The notes beneath the pieces are model-generated. The model did no database searches. It saw only the letters and a list, made by a program, of their open reading frames with translations, and was not told where the DNA came from. The position numbers and the translations under genes were made by a program. From NCBI RefSeq assembly GCF_007748195.1, contig NZ_CP037920.1, forward strand, positions 6,291,800 to 6,355,799: a stretch of 64,000 nucleotides of DNA, read 5' to 3'. This stretch comes from Gimesia aquarii (GTDB lineage: Bacteria; Planctomycetota; Planctomycetia; Planctomycetales; Planctomycetaceae). Shown in pieces: positions 1 to 9,144 of the stretch; position 1 is the first letter of the stretch; each line of letters opens with the position of its first letter.

Positions 1-240
1 CAATCCACGTCGGCCTCCGGTCCCAAACGGAATCACTTCCCAAAAGTAAGTATCCAAAGTAGCAAAGTCTTCTGCTTCAATCAGCCTGAGAAGAGATGGC
101 AAATAAGAAGCGTACTGAGGTTCAGTAAGCCAGCGTTGTAAGTTTGTGAAAGCTGACTCAGAAAGCTGTTTTTCGGCAATAGCAGCATGAGTCGTTTTGA
201 TTGCCTGTTGGACATCTATTGTTGGAGATGGTTGATTCAT
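1..240 (-). CDS. Phosphohexomutase (phosphoglucomutase/phosphomannomutase family), N-terminal part
   Basis: The first 80 codons of a minus-strand gene run off the left edge of the window. Translation from the ATG at 240 starts MNQPSPTIDVQQ and ends FWEVIPFGTGGRRG. A segment of the FGT-G-RG type marks the N-terminal region of alpha-D-phosphohexomutases, which interconvert sugar 1- and 6-phosphates through a phosphoserine. The catalytic serine loop, metal loop and phosphate-binding domain lie outside the window. The roughly 65 helical residues before the motif match the N-terminal extension of the longer phospho-sugar mutases. The sugar specificity cannot be told. It diverges from the Hsp70 gene across a 678-base gap. 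Confidence 0.75.
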   Translation of the reverse strand, partial: MNQPSPTIDVQQAIKTTHAAIAEKQLSESAFTNLQRWLTEPQYASYLPSLLRLIEAEDFATLDTYFWEVIPFGTGGRRGL

Positions 241-918
241 CCGAGGGTTATTTCCGGTTTAAAATCGTTGAACTTGTTTTGGTTTGTGTTTATAGACTGA
301 AATTCGTCAACTTTTCCATTCAAAACAGATAAAGCGCAATAAGCACGTATTTACCTGTCCTTTGCCCCAGTTCAGTTGAGTTGGCATAAAACAGAACCTG
401 GTTTTGCTGAGAAACAAAGCTCTCATAATGGCATAAGATTGTAGAGTGAAATAGTCTGAGAGCCAACCCTCACACGATTTCCGGCTCCTGAAGCTATGAA
501 GCCCTCAAAAGCAGGGATCAGAACGCCAAGCTATTTTATTTGGCTCAGCACGTTTTAAACCATTATGGCCTCTTATCTCTTACTAAGTTGAGTAAGAATA
601 TAGCAATTGTTCTGAATATAATGCCCCCCATGCGACACTGAATTTATGCCCAGAATAGAACCAGTTCAAGAAGACTGAAATCATTAAGACTTTGTCAGTT
701 TTCAGTTTCCCGCCAACCAAGTCCTTGATTCCCCATCACATCAGTGGCAGAATAGGTGAATTAAGCCGGTTACCAATGAGCCGGTAATCCGAAGTTTAAT
801 TTTGGAGTCACGTGAAATGGGAAGGAATTCTCCTGTCTTTTTTACTGATTTCCCCTGTTCCGCTCTCGTGTCCTGATCCATGATGAACCTGCTAGGTCAA
901 TGAAATTAAGGTAATACT
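241..918. other. Intergenic region between divergent genes
   Basis: These 678 bases separate the minus-strand phosphohexomutase start from the plus-strand Hsp70 start, so both promoters should lie here. I find no open reading frame with family resemblance on either strand and no CIRCE-type heat-shock operator. A near-palindrome (AGGAATTCTCCT) followed by six T lies at about 824-844. It is too short to call as a terminator. Nothing else stands out. Confidence 0.5.
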
Positions 919-2502
919 ATGAAGTTTGTAGAAGGTCTTACTGTTGGCGTTGATTTGGGAACGACGTATTCAGCCATTGCCCAACTTGACAGTGAAGGGC
1001 AGCCCATATCCTTAAAAAACACCGATGGACGATCGATTACGCCTTCTGTGGTTTTGCTGGGCGAGGAAGGCCGTGTTGTGGTTGGTCCTTCTTTTGAAAG
1101 AACCGCTATTGAAGATGACCCATCCCGCATTATTGAAGCTGTTAAAAGGCATATGGGAGATGATAACTTTTATGTTGTCTACCAGGAAAAGAAGCTGACT
1201 GCTGAGTTTCTTTCTGCCTTGATTCTGAAGAAGATGAAGCAGGATGCAGAGAAAGAAATCGGCCCGATCGCTAATGCTGTCATCACAGTTCCCTATTACT
1301 TTAACGATGTTCGACGTAAAGCAACTCAGGACGCTGGACGAATCGCTGGCTTGAATGTGATTGATATTATCAATGAGCCTACTGCGGCAACACTGGCTTA
1401 TGCGTGGAAACGAGATGAATTAGGAAATCCCGATGCGATGCCATCGGGTGAGCGAACCATTCTGGTGTATGACTTGGGTGGTGGTACGTTTGATGTGACA
1501 ATTGTGCGTTACTCACCAACTCAATTCCGTGTTCTGGCAACTGATGGTGATGTGATGCTGGGGGGCCTCGATTGGAGCCAGCGCATTGTCGATCATGTCG
1601 CTGAGCAGTTCAAAAAGAAATTCGACAGTGACCCTCGAGAAGATCCGGTTACAATGCGAACCTGTGTCCAGGAATGTGAAGACGCAAAACGCGAGTTAAG
1701 CCAAAAAGCGCAAACTCCTGTATCGATTTATCACAAAGGCAACACTTTAACGGTTGCATTAACGCGTGGTGACTTTGAACGGATGACAGCAGATTTGCTA
1801 CAGAGAACCCGTGACACCACGGAACTGGTGATGCAACAGGCGGGAGTTGAAAAAGGACAACTAGACGATGTTGTGCTTGTGGGTGGTTCTACACTGATGC
1901 CTGTTGTGGAAGAAATGTTGAAAAATGTGTGTGGTAGAGAGCCTTCACGCAGTATGAACCCGGAAGAGGCCGTTGCTCAGGGTGCAGCGATACACGCTGC
2001 AATTCTTGAAGCACGGGCAACCGGTGGTGAGAGCCGAATGGCACAAACGGTTATTAAAAGATTGCGCAATGTCAGCACGGCTGATGTTAACTCACATTCA
2101 CTGGGTGTAAAAATTACAGATCCCAATGATCGGACTCGTAAAATCAATCATATAATGATTAAACGCAATACCGAGATTCCCACAAGTGTCAGCCAGAAAT
2201 TCGTAACGACATCAGAAAATCAGCAACGGATTCATGTCGTCATTCTCGAAGGAGATGCCAGTGATCCTGATGCCTGTTCTACCATTGGCGATTTCCGTAT
2301 CTTAAATTTGCCCGCTAATCTTCCCAAGGGATCTCCTGTAGAAGTGACGTATCGATATGATGCCAATGGACGAATTCATGCTTCAGCAAGGGAACTGACG
2401 GGAAATAACGAAGCTGCCACCGAAATTGTTCGAGATTCCGGACTGGATAAAGAAGGCGTTGACCGATTCGAAGTTCTGGCCAAAGACTACATGGTCGAAT
2501 AA
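919..2502 (+). CDS. Hsp70-family chaperone without C-terminal lid
   Basis: This 527-residue Hsp70 is an ATP-driven chaperone. The nucleotide-binding domain fills about residues 6-380, with phosphate-1 loop GVDLGTTYSAIA (10-21), phosphate-2 loop DLGGGTFDV (185-193) and adenosine motif LVGGST (about 320-325). A beta substrate-binding region follows to about 500. Canonical DnaK is near 640 residues, so the helical lid is essentially missing and there is no acidic EEVD-like tail. The start follows AAGG with 8-base spacing. The next gene, 105 bases downstream on the same strand, encodes a J-like membrane protein and is probably its partner. It is a DnaK paralogue and unlikely to be the housekeeping DnaK, because no grpE or dnaJ is adjacent. 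Confidence 0.93.
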   Translation: MKFVEGLTVGVDLGTTYSAIAQLDSEGQPISLKNTDGRSITPSVVLLGEEGRVVVGPSFERTAIEDDPSRIIEAVKRHMGDDNFYVVYQEKKLTAEFLSALILKKMKQDAEKEIGPIANAVITVPYYFNDVRRKATQDAGRIAGLNVIDIINEPTAATLAYAWKRDELGNPDAMPSGERTILVYDLGGGTFDVTIVRYSPTQFRVLATDGDVMLGGLDWSQRIVDHVAEQFKKKFDSDPREDPVTMRTCVQECEDAKRELSQKAQTPVSIYHKGNTLTVALTRGDFERMTADLLQRTRDTTELVMQQAGVEKGQLDDVVLVGGSTLMPVVEEMLKNVCGREPSRSMNPEEAVAQGAAIHAAILEARATGGESRMAQTVIKRLRNVSTADVNSHSLGVKITDPNDRTRKINHIMIKRNTEIPTSVSQKFVTTSENQQRIHVVILEGDASDPDACSTIGDFRILNLPANLPKGSPVEVTYRYDANGRIHASARELTGNNEAATEIVRDSGLDKEGVDRFEVLAKDYMVE

Positions 2503-2607
2503 TAGCACATTGATTGGCGATTGATCGCATCTAAAAAAAGACATCAGGATTTGTTGGTTGTTCTATAAAAATAGTTCTCTTGATCTAAGAGCAAGGAGTT
2601 CTCTCAG

Positions 2608-3654
2608 GTGGCAATTGATGTTTATAAGGATTGGCTGGGCATACCAGAAGGGGACCGACCTCCACATCATTATGATTTACTGCGATTAGTCAAATTTGAA
2701 GATGATGAAGAAAAAATTCGTGCACACTATAAAAAGTTAAATTCGCACGTACGAAAATATGCTTCAGGAAAATATTCAAACGAATCTCAAGATTTGTTAA
2801 ACGAACTGGCCAAAGCCATGCTCTGTTTGACAGACCCGGAACGCAAAAGAGAATACGACGAAAGTCTGGGACGTGAATTTGAGGAGGAGGAATCAACGGG
2901 CCCTCTACCGGTTGAAAAGGTCCTCGTTGAACAAGGCCATATCGATAAAGCGCAAGCGAATGAGTTGATCGATTTTGCTGAGAAACGCGGTTTGTCAGTT
3001 CGTGATGCAGCCGTCCAAATGCGCTTTGTCGATGCAGAAGTGGCAACACAGGCACTCGCACGCTCTCAAGGTGTACCATATATTGATCTAGAAGAAACAA
3101 TCCCTGACGAATCGATTTTGGATCAGTTGCCAGAACAGGTAGCAAAACGAAATACCATTCTACCATTATTCATTGACGACAATGTATTACTGGTCGCATG
3201 TGCTGATCAACCCACGCACGATTTGGAAGACGAACTGCGTTTACGGTACCAGGTTCCATCTCGCTGGGTTTTGGCAACTCCTCGATCAATCAGTCAGGGA
3301 ATTGCTGAATATTATGCAGTGGCAGCGCAAGCAGATGACAGAAATCAGGAAACCAAAGCGGACTCTGCCGATGAATCAGTGAAGAAGTCTTCTTCAAAAC
3401 CAAAGCCAGAGAAAAAAACGAAACCGTCTAAGCCCTCTCGGGGCAAGCCTGAATTATCTCCGGAAGAACTGAAAGAAAAGAAACAGCTGGCGTTCATTTT
3501 TTGTGGCTGGGCCTTTTGTGGTGCGATCTTAATCGACCAATTTGTTTTGAAAAATAATGTTTTCCCACAAACATGGCCTTGGAATTTTATGTTAGCGACA
3601 ATCAGTGTGCCCTTCATCGCCTTTTATTTATGGTCCGGCATGTGGAAGAAGTAA
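2608..3654 (+). CDS. J-like domain / MshEN (GspE N-terminal) membrane protein
   Basis: The protein has 348 residues and a GTG start preceded by AAGGAG at 2593-2598. Residues about 5-90 look like a J domain: HYDLLRL, then a helix, then LTDPERKREYDESLG. The HPD tripeptide that stimulates Hsp70 is absent; that loop reads RKYASGK. Residues about 98-235 resemble the MshEN/GspE N-terminal domain, including the LPEQVAKRNTILPL segment. A lysine- and serine-rich linker (about 245-288) leads to two membrane helices near residues 293-345. It lies 105 bases after the Hsp70 gene and is likely cotranscribed. Some MshEN domains bind c-di-GMP, but the RLG signature is not conserved, so binding is only possible. 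Probably an inner-membrane accessory of the Hsp70. Confidence 0.75.
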   Translation: MAIDVYKDWLGIPEGDRPPHHYDLLRLVKFEDDEEKIRAHYKKLNSHVRKYASGKYSNESQDLLNELAKAMLCLTDPERKREYDESLGREFEEEESTGPLPVEKVLVEQGHIDKAQANELIDFAEKRGLSVRDAAVQMRFVDAEVATQALARSQGVPYIDLEETIPDESILDQLPEQVAKRNTILPLFIDDNVLLVACADQPTHDLEDELRLRYQVPSRWVLATPRSISQGIAEYYAVAAQADDRNQETKADSADESVKKSSSKPKPEKKTKPSKPSRGKPELSPEELKEKKQLAFIFCGWAFCGAILIDQFVLKNNVFPQTWPWNFMLATISVPFIAFYLWSGMWKK

Positions 3655-3875
3655 AATCGATTTTATTGTTATTTCCAGAATATACGGGATAACCTCTCTC
3701 AACTTACCAAATTTGAGACCTTCTTTCTTTTGATTCGCTCTTACCTGTTTGTCTGCCGTCAGGCTTCCGATGAAAAGCTATATATAAGGGAGAAGGCTGG
3801 TCATAGTTGGAATCTTCTCTTTAGATCAGCTTAATTCGATTCTATCTGAAGCTGTCAAAAACCCGGAGTGCCTTG

Positions 3876-4127
3876 ATGGCGATTTCTTCTGTCACATCTA
3901 CTATGCATACCGCTTTATCAGGCATTGATCGCATAGGTCAGCGCATCGAACAGATTGCAGGTAATGTTGCCTCTGGTATTGAAAGTGAAGCTGGCGAAAG
4001 CAGCCAAGTGATCAAGAGTGGAATCATAGACCTACCCCAGCTCAAACATGAGGCCGTAGCCAACATGAAAGTGTTTGAGACTGCGCAAAGCCTATTAAAT
4101 CCACTCCTCACTCAAAATCGAAAATAG
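3876..4127 (+). CDS. Small flagellar-rod-like protein
   Basis: This 83-residue protein starts at ATG 3876 with GGAG seven bases upstream; an in-frame TTG at 3873 is less likely. The N-terminus (ALSGIDRIGQRIEQIAGNVAS) has the spacing of the helix that opens flagellar rod proteins such as FlgC and FlgG, where an LN-AxNIAN segment is usual. The C-terminus (IDLPQLKHEAVANMKVFETA then QSLLNPLL) resembles the rod C-terminal helix, which reads like NVDVVGEMV...N.EVLNT...M. The usual 50-180 residue core between the helices is almost absent. No signal peptide or membrane segment is seen. A role in an axial or rod-like assembly is inference; the likeness is short and could be generic coiled coil. Confidence 0.55.
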   Translation: MAISSVTSTMHTALSGIDRIGQRIEQIAGNVASGIESEAGESSQVIKSGIIDLPQLKHEAVANMKVFETAQSLLNPLLTQNRK

Positions 4128-4166
4128 ATTGTAGTATCGGCTGAAGCCCCTTCTCTTCACACAACA

Positions 4167-5468
4167 CTATTCTTCTATAAGATTTTCATTCACTGGCTCT
4201 GCTTCTTTGAGCTCAGCAACCAAATGCCCCAGTTTGCGAACTTCAATCACTTCCAACTGAAATCCCTGCCAATCACAAAGATCACCAACCTCTGGAATGC
4301 GTTCCAGTTTTTCATGAAACATTCCGGCAACCGTTAATAATCCATCGTCAGCGATTTCATAATCCTGCTGTAATTTGCGGCAAAGGTAGCGCAGCGTTGT
4401 GATTCCCTCAACATGATAAACGCCCGGTTGCACTTCTCGAACTGGTTCACGTTGTAAAATTCGTTTTGCCCGACTTGGTTCTGGCGAGACAATCGTGTCA
4501 ATGATGTCTTCGAAAGTCACTATGCCAATCGTCTCTCCGTATTCATCAACAACTGATGCAAAGTGACAGTTTTCTGTCTGAAATCTCGAAAAGACATCTG
4601 AAAGGTTTGCACACCAGGGCACATGAATGATCCTTTGTGAATTCTGGTTTAGCGTCTTTTCTGTAAACGAAGATAAGTCGGAAAGAGATATAATACGATC
4701 AATCTCATCTGAATCGTTCTCGCTTTTTCGTAAAATGATATAGTCTGTATTGGGCGTAATTTTCTTTAAGTCGTCCAGTTTCAAAGGTGCATTAAACGTG
4801 AAATAGGTTCCTCTGGGACGCATCGCTTCTTCAACTAATATTTCTGAAAGATCTAAAATATTGTGCAGAATTTGCCTTTCATGGCGAATCACTTCTTCGC
4901 TGGCTCCTGAGGCATCGACGGCACGTTCCAAATCTTCAGAATGTAAATAAGGCTCTTTCTCAATACTTGGCCAAAAAGTCCGCCGCATTAATTTACTGAC
5001 ATTCTGTAGCAAGGGAATTACGGGATCAAGCAATCGAACTGAAATGGCTAAAGGCCAGCTTACGCTGACTGCGATTCTTTTACGAAAGACAATCGAAAGG
5101 CTTTTGGGAAGCACTTCGCCAAACAGAATAATTGCCAGTAGACTCCCCACGCTGAAAAAACCTGCGGCTGCCGTCATTCCAGCATCGGCCAGCCTCTTGG
5201 CAATCACACCTGCGACCGCAAAATATGTCAGATTGATCAATAGATTCCAAAAGAGAACAGCCGTCAATAATCGGTCTGCATCAGAGGCCAATGTCGCGAC
5301 AATCTGCTCACTAGGCTTACCTCTGCTGAACTGTCTGAGTTCATCTCGTGAAAGATAAAAGATCGCAGTTTCACTGCCTGAAAAAAAACCGGAAGCACAT
5401 GTCAAAGCAAATAATGCTAATGATCCTGGAAACCAGATTGCGACTGTATCAATAAATGCGATCATCAT
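4167..5468 (-). CDS. CNNM/CorC-type transporter-like membrane protein (DUF21, CBS pair, CorC_HlyC)
   Basis: The 433-residue protein has the three-part layout of the HlyC/CorC (CNNM-like) family linked to magnesium or cobalt efflux. The DUF21 membrane domain covers about residues 8-185 and includes FFSGSETAIFYLSRDEL. A CBS pair covers about 205-335, with the second repeat ending GETIGIVTFEDIIDTIV. The CorC_HlyC domain covers about 345-425 (VAGMFHEKLERIPEVGD). Two start ATGs are adjacent (5468 and 5465). The gene sits 18 bases after the ABC permease stop and is likely cotranscribed with it. The ion cannot be read from sequence. The first CBS repeat looks diverged. Confidence 0.88.
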   Translation of the reverse strand: MMIAFIDTVAIWFPGSLALFALTCASGFFSGSETAIFYLSRDELRQFSRGKPSEQIVATLASDADRLLTAVLFWNLLINLTYFAVAGVIAKRLADAGMTAAAGFFSVGSLLAIILFGEVLPKSLSIVFRKRIAVSVSWPLAISVRLLDPVIPLLQNVSKLMRRTFWPSIEKEPYLHSEDLERAVDASGASEEVIRHERQILHNILDLSEILVEEAMRPRGTYFTFNAPLKLDDLKKITPNTDYIILRKSENDSDEIDRIISLSDLSSFTEKTLNQNSQRIIHVPWCANLSDVFSRFQTENCHFASVVDEYGETIGIVTFEDIIDTIVSPEPSRAKRILQREPVREVQPGVYHVEGITTLRYLCRKLQQDYEIADDGLLTVAGMFHEKLERIPEVGDLCDWQGFQLEVIEVRKLGHLVAELKEAEPVNENLIEE

Positions 5469-5486
5469 GATTCAGGAGTGACCACT

Positions 5487-7232
5487 CTAACCTTTATCAA
5501 AAGTGGTTTTTCCCAAGGCAACATCAAATTCAGAAACTGCCGGAATATACATCGAAAGAACAGGAAGCCCATACGCAAATAGAATCGTGATCAAAACTCC
5601 CAGAGTCCCTCCCAGCAAAAATGAAGTAATGGCATAAAATGTCAGGAAGGGAAGCAACCAGGCCGATATCGCTAATGCGTGAGACGGGTTACGATGCGTC
5701 ATAACAGAGTGCAGCGCTGCACTTCCTACCACGATAAAGACCAGAAAACTCTGGAGCTGCAGAGCAAACGAAGAACGCGCTTGAACCAGGAGAATCATAA
5801 AAATAGCAATTCCAACGAAAAGAAAAAACATGGTTCCCAGACTACCACCGATTGCTGAACGGCTATTATCATAGGTAAGTCCCATATGCAATCCAAGTAC
5901 GATCGCAAAAATCATCAATGCGAAAAAGCCCAGGAGCGTGCATAGAAATCCTTCTAATGAAAAAACACCCTGAAAGACAAGATAGAACAAAATGAGCGTT
6001 GGAATCAGGATGATTTCTTTACTGTTATAGAAAATCCCACCTAATTTTCCTAACACAAATTCTTTGGCGGAAATATCAGTGACGAGTAATAGCTCTAATG
6101 TTTTACTGTCTTTTTCTGATGTAATCGAGGTGACTGCCTGAGTATTCATGAGCATCAGGCTCAACCAGGCAATCCCAGCAAAAGCAAGTCCCTGTGGTGG
6201 AATCACACCTAAATAGCGAACTCCCTCCACTGCAGCATTCGATGTTGAAGCAGACCAGAGAGTGAATCCAGCGAGTAGAATATATGCCAATTTAATCACG
6301 AAAATTTTTCTACCGTAAGCTTTTGTCATGATTTCGCGCCAAATCACAGGATTTGACCAAATTGGACGCGACTTCTCTTTGATAATGACTGCTTCTTCCA
6401 CTTCCTCCTTAGCCGTTGACTTATACACTGAACGTGAAGGGTTCCAAACACGTAAACGAAGAATCGTATAAGCCTTTAAGGCAATACCCAACATAAATAA
6501 ACTAATCAATGATGGCCAGGCACTGACTGTGATCACTTGCAATCCAGAATTGAGAGAAAGAGGGTTCAAGATTTCATAGAGAGAACGAAATGGGTTCAAT
6601 CCGGCAATCCAGGCGCGTCCTCCAAATTGCGGACCAATCAAACTGACGACCAGTTCCACGACTCCCAAAAAAACGACCATGCCTAACACACTGATTGCCA
6701 AGGTCTGGAATGTTTTTTCTCGCCAAAATGCTACCAGTCCGGCCCAACTTCCGGTCGCAAAAACTGTCATCAAGCACAACAGTTCCATCCAGATGATCTG
6801 TGATAACTCAACCCCTCCCAGCAAGTACAAGAAAATACAGACTGGTATGGAGGCAGCCAGCAGGACATAAACAATGAGCAGACTGGATTGGATTTTTCCA
6901 CTTACAAGCTCACGGTCTTTGAGCTCAGTCATTAACAATAGAATGAGTGTGCCGCGGTCTTTTTCCTGCGCAATACTTCCTGCCGAAAATAATAGCGTAA
7001 AAAACAGAACGAGTAATAATTGGAGAAATGCGATTATTTGGAAAATCAAATTTCCCAGGCGCGCAAATTCTCCAATCGTAACGGTTTGAATTTGCTGAGT
7101 TCCCAAGATCGTTTGGCCCGCTGTGAAAATCAAAATAAACACGGCTGCGACATATCCAGAACGAATCAGGTAATGACGAAGCTGGCGAGGAGAAGTCAAT
7201 GCTTCCCGAATAAATATTGGATTGCTAAACAA
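5487..7232 (-). CDS. ABC-2-type transporter permease, internally duplicated
   Basis: This 581-residue integral membrane protein has about twelve hydrophobic helices in two halves. Each half opens with a similar cytoplasmic lead, SNPIFIREALTSP at the N-terminus and SNPVIWREIMTKA near residue 290. Each then has a loop of the AQEKDRGTLILLLMTEL or SEKDSKTLELLLVTDI type, which is the coupling segment of ABC-2 permeases. No ATPase gene is adjacent, so the nucleotide-binding subunit must be encoded elsewhere. The start is a TTG at 7232, because an in-frame TAG lies three codons upstream and no ATG is available before the conserved lead. Substrate unknown. Confidence 0.85.
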   Translation of the reverse strand: MFSNPIFIREALTSPRQLRHYLIRSGYVAAVFILIFTAGQTILGTQQIQTVTIGEFARLGNLIFQIIAFLQLLLVLFFTLLFSAGSIAQEKDRGTLILLLMTELKDRELVSGKIQSSLLIVYVLLAASIPVCIFLYLLGGVELSQIIWMELLCLMTVFATGSWAGLVAFWREKTFQTLAISVLGMVVFLGVVELVVSLIGPQFGGRAWIAGLNPFRSLYEILNPLSLNSGLQVITVSAWPSLISLFMLGIALKAYTILRLRVWNPSRSVYKSTAKEEVEEAVIIKEKSRPIWSNPVIWREIMTKAYGRKIFVIKLAYILLAGFTLWSASTSNAAVEGVRYLGVIPPQGLAFAGIAWLSLMLMNTQAVTSITSEKDSKTLELLLVTDISAKEFVLGKLGGIFYNSKEIILIPTLILFYLVFQGVFSLEGFLCTLLGFFALMIFAIVLGLHMGLTYDNSRSAIGGSLGTMFFLFVGIAIFMILLVQARSSFALQLQSFLVFIVVGSAALHSVMTHRNPSHALAISAWLLPFLTFYAITSFLLGGTLGVLITILFAYGLPVLSMYIPAVSEFDVALGKTTFDKG

Positions 7233-7339
7233 TGTTCTCTAGCCTCTTAATCCGATTCATAATAAAACTGCTATCTTAATAACACCCTGCTGTTCACCAG
7301 CGATCAAGTCGATCCTGAAGTGTAGTTACTTCGATGATA

Positions 7340-8332
7340 TTAAATCGATCTCTGGATAGCAAATTCTGTTAGTTCTTCAAGAATCTGTTTGGCTTGTGAA
7401 GGGGGACACCCTTTGAGAGATTCCCTGGCCTTGATTGCGAAATCGCGGGCACGATTTGCTGCATACTCGATGGCATCACTATTTTTAATAAATTGATCGA
7501 GCTTCGATTTAGTTTGTTGATCTGGTTGAGAGAGAATTTCCTGAATTGCAATTTGATCCTCTTGACGACTTTGACTCAGGAGCCGAATTAAAGGAAGCGT
7601 GAGTTTTTCCTTTTGTAAATCCGAGCCAAGAGACTTGCCCATTTGTTCTTCCGTACCGAGTAAATCCAGTAAATCATCGGTGATCTGGAAAGCAACTCCT
7701 AACGCACGACCGTAGTCATCCATTGCCTGAATCATTTTTTCATCGGCGTCAGAATACATGGCTCCTAGTTGAGTACTAATCGCACAAAGCTCGGCCGTTT
7801 TCCCATTGATGATTTCCAAATATTGCGATTCTGAAAGATCCAGGTTGCCACGTTCGTAAATCTGCGCTAATTCGCCTTCACAAACCAGATTGGTAGCTCG
7901 ACCAATCAAACGACACGCACGAGCATCTCCCAGGCTGGCAGTAAGGTGAAACGCGTGTGTGAAGAGAAAATCACCGACCAGTACGCTCGTTTCATTGTTC
8001 CAACGCGCATTGACAGTTGCGACATGACGGCGGATCAATGCGTCGTCCAGTACATCATCATGCACCAGAGTTGCCAAATGAATCATTTCTACTACAGAGG
8101 CAAGTACAAAGTGGCTCTCTTTGATTCCCCCTGAAGCCGCAGCAGAAAGCAGCAACAAAATCGGGCGTAGTCGCTTTCCCTGAAAACGAGTGATGTGCTG
8201 TAAAACATCATGGACATAGGGGTGCTTCGAATTGACTTCGTTTAAAAAAACGCGTTCTGCCTGTTCCAGCTCATCGCCTATTAATTCTTCGACACGTGCC
8301 AACAGGTCATGCGTCGTAAGATGGTCCCCCAT
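7340..8332 (-). CDS. Polyprenyl diphosphate synthase (IspB/HepT-like)
   Basis: This 330-residue trans-prenyltransferase condenses isopentenyl diphosphate with allylic diphosphates, giving the long side chain of menaquinone or ubiquinone. The first aspartate-rich motif is HDDVLDDALIRR (DDxxDD at 92-97) and the second is QITDDLLD (219-223). KRLRP (53-57) binds the IPP diphosphate. The residues before the first motif (ATLVH) are small, which fits a long product, but chain length cannot be read reliably. The ATG at 8332 follows GAGG with good spacing. Length is normal for the family. The neighbouring permease and MoaC do not suggest a shared pathway. Confidence 0.93.
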   Translation of the reverse strand: MGDHLTTHDLLARVEELIGDELEQAERVFLNEVNSKHPYVHDVLQHITRFQGKRLRPILLLLSAAASGGIKESHFVLASVVEMIHLATLVHDDVLDDALIRRHVATVNARWNNETSVLVGDFLFTHAFHLTASLGDARACRLIGRATNLVCEGELAQIYERGNLDLSESQYLEIINGKTAELCAISTQLGAMYSDADEKMIQAMDDYGRALGVAFQITDDLLDLLGTEEQMGKSLGSDLQKEKLTLPLIRLLSQSRQEDQIAIQEILSQPDQQTKSKLDQFIKNSDAIEYAANRARDFAIKARESLKGCPPSQAKQILEELTEFAIQRSI

Positions 8333-8593
8333 TACAGCCTCACCACAATCTTGAATCGATATCCCAGGTTTAGACTGGAACTCGGTTATTTTTAAAAAAC
8401 ACGGAACATATGAACTGTAAGATCAGATCACTAAGCCGAGTCATTGTAAGCATTCTACCGGCAGATAGGAATGCAAACAGGGCGCCACCTGTATGATTTC
8501 ATAAGTCGAAATCAATCTTTCTTGAATTCTGGGAACAAATCAGCTGGTATCCATATTAAATAGAGGAAACCAGACCTGTATGGCCCCGGAAAA

Positions 8594-9073
8594 TCAGCCT
8601 TTTTTCCTGATATAGTGGCCGCTTTTTCCACCTGATTTTTCAACAAGTTGAGTGGGTCCCAGGCTCATGGCACGATCGATGGCTTTGCACATATCGTAAA
8701 CTGTTAATGCCGCCACGCTGACTGCGGTCAATGCTTCCATTTCCACACCGGTTTTACCATCAATTTTCACAGTGGATTCAATGCGAATTGTTGTTTCATT
8801 CAGAGCTTCAAAATCAAGACGCACACTGTTAATACTCAGGGGGTGACACAAAGGAATCAGGTCTGCCGTTTTTTTCGTTGCCATAATTCCTGCAATCCGG
8901 GCAATTTCCAGCACATCTCCTTTGGAAACCCGTCGGTCCAAAATACGCTTTTGTGTTTCGGGTTTCATTGTGATAAAGCATTCTGCAACGGCCATACGAG
9001 CGGTGATTGCTTTGGCACCGACGTCCACCATCCGGCTGGCACCATCTTCATCGAAATGGGTAAAATCAGACAT
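8594..9073 (-). CDS. moaC: Cyclic pyranopterin monophosphate synthase MoaC
   Basis: MoaC converts the MoaA product into cyclic pyranopterin monophosphate in molybdenum cofactor synthesis. Visible family motifs are MVDVGAKAITAR, KGDVLEIARIAGIMA, TADLIPLCHPL, KTGVEMEALTAVSVAALT, YDMCKAIDRAM and KSGGKSGHY, spread over 159 residues, the usual length. I chose the ATG at 9073, which gives MSDFTHFDEDG and has GAGG just upstream. The longer reading from 9148 adds 25 unrelated residues and overlaps the end of the SMC gene. It lies 72 bases downstream of SMC on the same strand. No other moa gene is in the window. Confidence 0.96.
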   Translation of the reverse strand: MSDFTHFDEDGASRMVDVGAKAITARMAVAECFITMKPETQKRILDRRVSKGDVLEIARIAGIMATKKTADLIPLCHPLSINSVRLDFEALNETTIRIESTVKIDGKTGVEMEALTAVSVAALTVYDMCKAIDRAMSLGPTQLVEKSGGKSGHYIRKKG

Positions 9074-9144
9074 CGAAACCTCAACTGGATCTCTGGTGAA
9101 AATTCGGTCTCCCAGTGACAGGCAAGCTTTCAGGTTTACATTCC

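Noticed and set aside
241-918. Heat-shock operator (CIRCE) before the Hsp70 gene
   Set aside because: No TTAGCACTC-N9-GAGTGCTAA-like inverted repeat is present in the 678-base gap.
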